Shown here piece after piece: positions 56,902-64,000 of a stretch of DNA of 64,000 nt. A model generated the notes under the pieces. It did no database searches. It worked only from the letters and a program-made list of their open reading frames with translations, and was not told the DNA's origin. The translations under genes and the position numbers were made by a program. The DNA lies in the NCBI GenBank assembly GCA_025056155.1, contig JANWWL010000001.1, positions 62,001 to 126,000 on the forward strand, given 5' to 3'. How positions within the stretch are numbered: the stretch's first letter is position 1; each line of letters opens with the position of its first letter. Source of the stretch: Sphingomonadaceae bacterium (GTDB lineage Bacteria; Pseudomonadota; Alphaproteobacteria; Sphingomonadales; Sphingomonadaceae).

Positions 56902-58095
56902 TCAAGCCCCCCGGACGGCGGCCACCACCTTGCGGGCGGCATCGCCCAAGTCGTCGGCCGTGATGACCGGCAGGCCCGATCGGGCGAGGATCGCCCGCCC
57001 CTGCTCGACGTTCGTGCCTTCCAGCCGGACGACGAGCGGCACCTTGAGCTCCACCTCGCGCGCAGCGGCGACGATGCCGTCGGCGATGATGTCGCACCGC
57101 ATGATCCCGCCGAAGATGTTGACCAGGATCCCGCGCACGGCCGGGTCGGCCAGGATCAGGCGGAAGGCCGCCGTGACCTTCTCGCGACTGGCCCCGCCGC
57201 CAACGTCGAGGAAGTTGGCGGGCTCCCCGCCGGCCAGCTTGATGATGTCCATCGTGGCCATGGCAAGGCCCGCGCCGTTGACCAGGCAGCCGATGTCCCC
57301 CTCCAGCTTGATGAAGGCGAGGTCGTGCCGCGCCGCCTCGACTTCGGCCGGCTCTTCTTCGCTCGGGTCGCGCAACGCCGCCACGTCGGGCTGGCGGAAC
57401 AGGGCATTGGCGTCGAAGTTCATCTTGGCGTCCAGCACCATCAGCCGGTCGCCCGAAACGGCAAGCGGGTTCACCTCGATCTGGCTTGCGTCGAGCGCGA
57501 GGAAGGCGCGGTAGAGCCGGTCGGTCAGGTCCAGGAGCTGGGCCCTCAGATCACCGCCAAGCCCCAGGGCCGCGGCCACGCGCCGGCCATGATGGGGCCG
57601 CCAGCCCGTCGCGGGATCGACCGTGAGGGTGAGAATCCGTTCGGGCGTGGCGCGCGCCACTTCCTCGATGTCCACGCCGCCTGCGGCAGACGCCACGCAG
57701 GCGATCCGGCCCGAGCTGCGGTCGACGAGGAAGGCCAGGTAGAATTCCTGGCCGATGGCGACCCCCTGGGTGACGTAGAGACGCCGGACGCGCCGACCGG
57801 CCGGCCCCGTCTGCGCGGTGACCAGCGTGCGGCCCAGCATGTCCTCCGCATGGGCGCGGACCTCCTCCCGCGAGCGGGCAAGGCGCACTCCGCCCTGGGC
57901 CCCCTCCGGCAGCTCGAGGAAGCGGCCCTTGCCCCGCCCCCCGGCATGGATCTGGCTCTTCACGACGTAGAGCGGGCCCGGCAGCCGGTCGGCCGCCGCC
58001 ACGGCTTCGTCAGGGGTGAAGGCCACGAACCCGGCCGGCACCGGCACCCCGAAACGAGCGAGCAGCTCCTTGGCCTGGTGCTCGTGGACGTTCAT
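56902..58095 (-). CDS. sucC: Succinyl-CoA synthetase beta subunit
   Basis: The ATP-grasp nucleotide subunit, 397 residues. [20 protein letters not shown] begins it, then [14 protein letters not shown] for nucleotide binding, [10 protein letters not shown] for the metal, and [20 protein letters not shown] and [18 protein letters not shown] at the subunit interface. It is ten bases after mdh. Confidence 0.97.
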   Translation of the reverse strand: MNVHEHQAKELLARFGVPVPAGFVAFTPDEAVAAADRLPGPLYVVKSQIHAGGRGKGRFLELPEGAQGGVRLARSREEVRAHAEDMLGRTLVTAQTGPAGRRVRRLYVTQGVAIGQEFYLAFLVDRSSGRIACVASAAGGVDIEEVARATPERILTLTVDPATGWRPHHGRRVAAALGLGGDLRAQLLDLTDRLYRAFLALDASQIEVNPLAVSGDRLMVLDAKMNFDANALFRQPDVAALRDPSEEEPAEVEAARHDLAFIKLEGDIGCLVNGAGLAMATMDIIKLAGGEPANFLDVGGGASREKVTAAFRLILADPAVRGILVNIFGGIMRCDIIADGIVAAAREVELKVPLVVRLEGTNVEQGRAILARSGLPVITADDLGDAARKVVAAVRGA

Positions 58096-58105
58096 GGCGC
58101 GGGGG

Positions 58106-59565
<1,460 letters not shown>

Positions 59566-60675
59566 TCAGCCACGAGCGCCGTGCCCGGCCGCCAGATAGG
59601 CCTCGGACTGCATTTCGATGAGGCGCGAGACCGTGCGCTGGAACTCGAAACTGCCGTCGCCCGCAGGGTAGAGGCCCTGGGGCGGGGCGTCCGCCCCGAT
59701 GACGAGCTTCACCCGCCAATCATAGAGGGCGTCTACGAAGGCCGTGAAACGGGCGGCCTCGTTCCGGTGTTCGGGCCCCATCACCGGCACACCCACCAGG
59801 AACACCGTGTGATAGGTGCGCGCGATGGCCAGATACTCCTCAGGCCCGGTGGGCGCGGCCAGCAGGCGCTTGAAGCTGAAGACCGCCACGCCTTTGAGCG
59901 ACTTCGGTACCTCCAGTGTCCGGCCCGAGGGCAGGCGCAAGCGGGCGCGGGGCACGCGTTCGCGATCTTCGGGCGGAAAGTCCGTAAGCCGGAAGAAGAG
60001 CTGCGAAAGCGCTTTCGTCGTCTCCTCGCCGTTGGGCACGTAGTAGACGGGCAAGCCCCCCATCCGCTCGCGTCGGTAGTCGACGGGACCGTCCAGCCGC
60101 AGCACGTCGAACCGGTCGGTAAGAAGATCGACGAAGGGCAGGAAGAGTTCCCGGTTGATGCCGCCCTGGTACAGTTCGGTGGGCGGCCGGTTGGAGGTGG
60201 TGACGACGACGGTGCCGCCATCGACCAGGGCCGTGAACAGCCGCCCCAGGATCATCGCGTCGGCCACGCTGATGACCTGCATCTCGTCCAGGCACAGAAG
60301 CCGAGCCTCGGCCCCCCAGGCGCGGGCCACGGCCGGCAGGGGATCGCCGGGATCGACCTGCCGGTGGGCATGGATCCGGGCATGCGTTTCCAGCATGAAC
60401 TCGTGGAAGTGCCGGCGCAGCCGCCGCGGCTCGGGCGCGTGGGCGAAGAACAGATCCATCAGCATCGACTTGCCACGGCCCACCCCGCCCCACAGGTACA
60501 CCCCGCGCAAAGGGCGCCCGCCCCGGCCGAGCCACCGGCGCCACCGACCGGGTGGGGGGGCGGCAAGGCCTTGGGCCAGCCGGTCAAGGTGGGCCACCAC
60601 GCGCTCCTGGTCGACGTCGGGCCGCAGTTCACCCGTGGCGAGGAGCCGGCGGTAGGCCGCCTCGACCGCGGTCAT
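59566..60675 (-). CDS. zapE: ZapE/AFG1-family ATPase
   Basis: A P-loop ATPase of 369 residues related to the cell-division protein ZapE and mitochondrial AFG1/LACE1. Walker A is GGVGRGKS at 63-70, after RGVYLWGG. HFHEFMLETHARIH and LLCLDEMQVISVADAMILGR (Walker B) follow, and TTSNRPPTELYQGGINRELF is a family mark. It overlaps the thioesterase gene by four bases. In many alphaproteobacteria zapE lies next to mdh and suc genes, as it does here. Confidence 0.93.
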   Translation of the reverse strand: MTAVEAAYRRLLATGELRPDVDQERVVAHLDRLAQGLAAPPPGRWRRWLGRGGRPLRGVYLWGGVGRGKSMLMDLFFAHAPEPRRLRRHFHEFMLETHARIHAHRQVDPGDPLPAVARAWGAEARLLCLDEMQVISVADAMILGRLFTALVDGGTVVVTTSNRPPTELYQGGINRELFLPFVDLLTDRFDVLRLDGPVDYRRERMGGLPVYYVPNGEETTKALSQLFFRLTDFPPEDRERVPRARLRLPSGRTLEVPKSLKGVAVFSFKRLLAAPTGPEEYLAIARTYHTVFLVGVPVMGPEHRNEAARFTAFVDALYDWRVKLVIGADAPPQGLYPAGDGSFEFQRTVSRLIEMQSEAYLAAGHGARG

Positions 60676-61127
60676 CGCGCCATGCGTGGCACCTTGCGCA
60701 GCACGCCGTGCCAGGCACAGACCCGGTGTCGGGGCCCGCCCGCATCGCCTTCCTGCTCGAGGAAGCCCGCCACCCACACGAGCTTGCCGGTTTCCTGCAC
60801 GATGTGGCCACGGCCGAAGAGCGTTCGGCCCACATGTCCCGGCCCCAGGAAATCGACCGAGCACTGAAGGGTGACCGCCGCCTGGGTCTCGAGCAGATGC
60901 CGGATGGTGGCGAACATCGCCACGTCCACGAAGGCCATCAGGAAGCCCCCGTGCAGGAAGCCCAGCCCGTTGGCATGCCGGCGGGCGGTCTCGATGGCCG
61001 AGACGACCTCTCCCCCCTCCTCGCGGTAATAGACGTCGCCCAGATGATCGACGAACCGACCCTCGGGCCGGGCGTGCCAGCATTTCCAGCCCTTCCAGGG
61101 GCCTTCCTCGACGGGAAGCGCGGGCAT
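60672..61127 (-). CDS. PaaI-type hot-dog thioesterase
   Basis: A small acyl-CoA thioesterase-like protein of 152 residues. LGFLHGGFLMAFVDVAMFAT contains the HGG motif with the Asp used in PaaI enzymes. VTLQCSVDFLGPGHVGRTLF follows. The ATG at 61127 is used; an in-frame GTG at 61214 would add 29 residues without family likeness. A perfect 14-base palindrome, CGCGGCTAGCCGCG, ends six bases before this ATG, at 61133-61146. The gene lies downstream of an acyl-CoA ligase. Confidence 0.85.
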   Translation of the reverse strand: MPALPVEEGPWKGWKCWHARPEGRFVDHLGDVYYREEGGEVVSAIETARRHANGLGFLHGGFLMAFVDVAMFATIRHLLETQAAVTLQCSVDFLGPGHVGRTLFGRGHIVQETGKLVWVAGFLEQEGDAGGPRHRVCAWHGVLRKVPRMAR

Positions 61128-61256
61128 GGGCGCGCGGCTAGCCGCGGAGTGCCGAGGGCGCAAGCGGCTGGCCCGCCACTCTTGGCCCCCGGATGGCGGG
61201 GCGGCGAGGCGCACGCGGTATGCGCCGCACCCACCCGCCGGGCGGTGCGGCGCGGC

Positions 61257-62885
61257 TCAGGCGGCCGCCAGGCGGTAGTTGCGGAACATCTCGCGCAGGG
61301 CCGTCTTGCGGATCTTGCCAGTGGCCGTGTGCGGGATCTCGTCCACGAACTCGATGGCGTCCGGCATCCACCACTTGGCGATCTTGTCCGCCAGATAGGC
61401 GCGGACGTCCGCCTCCGTCACCTGCGCCCCCTCCTTGCGCACCAGGATCAGCAAGGGTCGCTCGTCCCATTTGGGGTGCGGCAGGCCGATCACCGCGGCT
61501 TCCGCAATGCCGGGGCAGCCCACCGCGATGTTCTCAAGGTCGATCGACGAGATCCACTCCCCGCCCGACTTGATGACGTCCTTGGCACGGTCGACGATCT
61601 GCATGTAGCCCAGTTCGTCGATGGTCGCGATGTCGCCGGTGTCGAACCAGCCGTCCTCGTCGAGAATCTGCCCGCCCTCACCCTTGAAGTAGCGCGCCAC
61701 GACCCAAGGTCCCCGTACCATCAGCCGCCCGAAGGTCTTGCCGTCGCGCGGCAGCATGCGGCCCTCCTCGTCCTTCAGGCACATCTCGACGCCGAAGATG
61801 GGCCGGCCCTGCTTGATGCGGTATTTCATCTCCTCCTCGTAGGGCAGGTCGGCCACTTCGGGCAGCGGCGTCCCCACGGTGCCCAAGGGGGACAGTTCGG
61901 TCATCCCCCAGAGTTGGACGACCCGCACGCCCAGCCGGTCGTAGAATTCGATGAGGGCCTGGGGGACCGCCGACCCGCCCACGCCCGTGCGCCTCAGGCG
62001 CCCCAGGTCACCCCCCGTCTTCTCGAGGTGCTGGCGCATCGTGAGCCAAACGGTGGGCACGGCAAGGGCCAGGTCCACGCCCTCCTCCACGATGAGCTTC
62101 CGCAACGTGGGCGCATCGAAGGCGGGGCCGTTCAGCACGAGCTTCGCCCCGCATGCGGCCGCCGTGTAGGGGATGGACCAGGCGTTGGCATGGTACATGG
62201 GCGCGATCGGCAGGATGACGGAGCGCGCCCCCGCCGCGAACACGTCGGTCATGCAGGCCGCCATGGCGTGCAGCACGTTGGAGCGGTGCGTGTATTCCAC
62301 GCCCTTGGGATTTCCCGTCGTGCCCGAGGTGTAGCACAGGCCGGCCGGGGCGGTTTCGGGCAGTTCGGTCCAGGGCTCGTCGGGATCGCCCTCAGCCACC
62401 CAGTCCTCGTAGCACAGGAAATCGATCGACGACGACGCCGGCATGTGCGCGCGGTCGGTCAAGAGCACGTAGCGCTCGATCGTCTGGAAGCGGGGGGCGA
62501 GCTTCTCGACAAGGCCTACGAAGGTGAGATCGAGGAACAGCAGCCGATCCTCGGCATGGTTGGCGATGTAGACGATCTGGTCCTCGAACAGCCGGGGGTT
62601 GATGGTGTGGGCCACTCCCCCCATGCCCGAGATGCCATACCAGCATTCGACGTGGCGGTGGGTGTTCCAGGCGAGGGTTCCCACCCGGTCGCCCGGCTGG
62701 ATGCCGAACCGGCGCAGGGCCGAAGCCACCTGACGCGCCCTCCGGCGCACCTCGGCCCAGTTCGAGCGGTGCAGCACGCCCTCGCACGTCCAACTCACGA
62801 TCTCGCGTCGGCCGTGGTTGAGGGCGGCGTGGTCGATGAGCTTCCAGACGAGAAGCGGCCAGTCCTGCATCGCACCGTGGATCAT
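61257..62885 (-). CDS. Long- or medium-chain fatty-acid CoA ligase
   Basis: An AMP-forming acyl-CoA synthetase, 542 residues. The P-loop is [19 protein letters not shown] at about 185. [10 protein letters not shown] (A5) and [20 protein letters not shown] then [16 protein letters not shown] follow, with the C-terminal Lys in [20 protein letters not shown] lies before the ATG. It makes acyl-CoA from a free acid; the thioesterase downstream would reverse that. The chain length cannot be read. Confidence 0.93.
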   Translation of the reverse strand: MIHGAMQDWPLLVWKLIDHAALNHGRREIVSWTCEGVLHRSNWAEVRRRARQVASALRRFGIQPGDRVGTLAWNTHRHVECWYGISGMGGVAHTINPRLFEDQIVYIANHAEDRLLFLDLTFVGLVEKLAPRFQTIERYVLLTDRAHMPASSSIDFLCYEDWVAEGDPDEPWTELPETAPAGLCYTSGTTGNPKGVEYTHRSNVLHAMAACMTDVFAAGARSVILPIAPMYHANAWSIPYTAAACGAKLVLNGPAFDAPTLRKLIVEEGVDLALAVPTVWLTMRQHLEKTGGDLGRLRRTGVGGSAVPQALIEFYDRLGVRVVQLWGMTELSPLGTVGTPLPEVADLPYEEEMKYRIKQGRPIFGVEMCLKDEEGRMLPRDGKTFGRLMVRGPWVVARYFKGEGGQILDEDGWFDTGDIATIDELGYMQIVDRAKDVIKSGGEWISSIDLENIAVGCPGIAEAAVIGLPHPKWDERPLLILVRKEGAQVTEADVRAYLADKIAKWWMPDAIEFVDEIPHTATGKIRKTALREMFRNYRLAAA

Positions 62886-63166
62886 GCCCTCCTCCCTGCG
62901 TTGCGGTGGGTTTGGGGTAGCAGACCGGGGCCGCTTGCCCAAGTCGCCCCGGAACGCAGGGGCGGTCGCGCGCCTCCGTTCCGGCACCGCCACGCTCCGC
63001 GGCGAGGCCCCGGCTGCGCCCGTTCTCGGTGCCGGGGCCGCGCCCCGGGAGCCACCCGACGACGCCATGGCGGGCCATCGTCTGCACCGGCGCCACCGGG
63101 TCCTGACCGATCGGACCTGCCCGTCGAGGGTCAGGCCGGCCGTGCGGTGGCGGACAACGGTGGGCC

Positions 63167-63943
63167 CTAGCCCTGCCCCAGCACCCGCACGCGCCGGCGA
63201 TAGGTGCGCCACGCCAGGGGCAGCGAGGCGAGATACAGGAATCCCAGCGCTGCCAGCGTGGCCCACGGGGCCTGCGCCAGGAACGCCACGAACAGCCCCA
63301 CGAGTGCCAGCAGGGGAAGGCGGGCCGAAGGGCTCAGCCGGATGGCGGCGGGACCCCAGGTGGGCAGGGTCGAGACCATGAGGCCGGCCGCCACGAGCGC
63401 GGCCAGGGCCGCAAGGGCCGCCTTGAGCTCTGGCCGGGCGTCTAAGGCGTCGTCGAGGGCCAGCGAGACGAAGAGCGGCAGAAGGGCGAGCCCCGCGCCG
63501 GCGGGGGCCGGCACCCCCGTCAGGAACCCCAGGCGGCGGGGACCTCGGGGCTCGTCGAGGCTCGCGTTGAACCGGGCGAGCCGCAGCGCGCAGCACACGG
63601 CCAAGGCAAGGGCCACGGCCCACCCCAGCCGGCCCAGGTGCTGCAAGGCCCAGAGGTAGAGGACGAGGGCCGGGGCGATGCCGAAGGCCGTCACGTCGGA
63701 GAGGGAGTCGAGTTCGGCGCCGAACCGGGTCGTGCCGCGCAGCAGGCGCGCGACCCGCCCGTCGAGCCCGTCGAGGACGCCCGCCACCACGATCGCGGCC
63801 GCCGCCCGGGCGAAGTCGCCCCCGATGGCAAAGCGCACCGCCGTGGCCCCGGCGGCCAGGGCGGTCATCGTGATGGCACTCGGCACCCACAGGCGGATCG
63901 GAATGGGCTGGATGCGGGGCGCACCGCCCCCGTCCTCGCCCAT
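63167..63943 (-). CDS. pssA: CDP-diacylglycerol-serine O-phosphatidyltransferase
   Basis: A membrane CDP-alcohol phosphatidyltransferase of 258 residues. DGLDGRVARLLRGTTRFGAE then LDSLSD is the D-G-x2-A-R-x8-G-x3-D-x3-D catalytic motif, at about 60-85. About eight helices are seen. It makes phosphatidylserine, which the next gene product decarboxylates. The ATG at 63943 overlaps the psd stop; an adjacent GTG at 63946 is possible. AAGG lies seven bases before the ATG. Confidence 0.92.
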   Translation of the reverse strand: MGEDGGGAPRIQPIPIRLWVPSAITMTALAAGATAVRFAIGGDFARAAAAIVVAGVLDGLDGRVARLLRGTTRFGAELDSLSDVTAFGIAPALVLYLWALQHLGRLGWAVALALAVCCALRLARFNASLDEPRGPRRLGFLTGVPAPAGAGLALLPLFVSLALDDALDARPELKAALAALAALVAAGLMVSTLPTWGPAAIRLSPSARLPLLALVGLFVAFLAQAPWATLAALGFLYLASLPLAWRTYRRRVRVLGQG

Positions 63944-64000
63944 CACGGGGCCTTGCGGGCGAGCACCGTCTCGCCCGCCACGGCCCGCTGGCCGGGCCGC
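63943..64000 (-). CDS. psd: Phosphatidylserine decarboxylase, 3' end only
   Basis: Only the last 18 codons are in the window, ending GQRAVAGETVLARKAP. GQ-V-AGETVLA is typical of the small archaeal-type Psd common in alphaproteobacteria. The gene is coupled to pssA by an overlap, the usual psd-pssA order for phosphatidylethanolamine synthesis. The call rests on this short end plus context. Confidence 0.7.
   Translation of the reverse strand, partial: RPGQRAVAGETVLARKAP

Noticed and set aside
61133-61146. Palindrome CGCGGCTAGCCGCG before the thioesterase gene
   Set aside because: Noted in the gene entry, but a single 14-base palindrome of this composition is weak evidence of a regulatory site.

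Overview
The window is chromosomal DNA of a very GC-rich (about 70%) alphaproteobacterium. The alphaproteobacterial signs are a MucR/Ros-type regulator, a SecB-TimA(Tim44)-MltA-Smr block, a five-gene F1-ATPase operon without F0 genes, the mdh-sucCD-sucAB-lpd TCA operon, and the conserved run tsaB-rimI-mucR-fur-plsC-miaB-phoH-ybeY-corC. I cannot name the genus; the order-level guess would be Rhodospirillales or a relative. No insertion sequence, prophage, CRISPR array, tRNA or rRNA gene was seen. Coding density is high and many genes overlap by 1-4 bases.

Layout. 1-12013: flagellar and motility block. flgA (and probably flgM, cut by the window edge) reads leftward; flgB-C-D-E-F-G-H-I-J-K-L and then motA-motB read rightward. 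The 488-bp divergent region between flgA and flgB carries two consensus-perfect sigma-54 promoters facing opposite ways, two inverted repeats between them that could bind an enhancer protein, and tandem GC repeats. Sigma-28-like promoters lie before the putative flgM and before motA. Together these suggest a sigma-54 to sigma-28/FlgM hierarchy. 12047-14706: uvrC and a YfcG-like glutathione transferase. 14817-19662: a TonB-dependent receptor, a glycerophosphodiesterase broken by a one-base frameshift, and a convergent CYTH-CHAD protein, all plausibly tied to phosphate compounds. 19706-33868 (minus strand): sufE, a psp envelope-stress operon with two PspB-like proteins, then a long housekeeping series from corC back to secB covering RNA maturation, iron regulation, Fe-S assembly, tRNA modification, TrpS and MurJ.

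34033-36262: timA-mltA-smr. 36462-41342: atpHAGDC (F1 delta, alpha, gamma, beta, epsilon), the epsilon being short. 41547-42998: an unknown protein and a DUF1838-like protein. 43080-48293: a five-gene CoA cluster (MaoC hydratase, two acyl-CoA dehydrogenases, two class III CoA-transferases), then sppA. 50309-59068 (minus strand): mdh-sucC-sucD-sucA-sucB-lpd. 59566-64000 (minus strand): zapE, a thioesterase, an acyl-CoA ligase, pssA and the end of psd.

Most of the window is ordinary core genome. The parts most worth a second look are the divergent sigma-54 flagellar control region, the gamma/beta-like organisation of the flagellar cluster, the frameshifted periplasmic phosphodiesterase beside its receptor, the MucR with an altered zinc finger, and the CoA cluster of unknown substrate.
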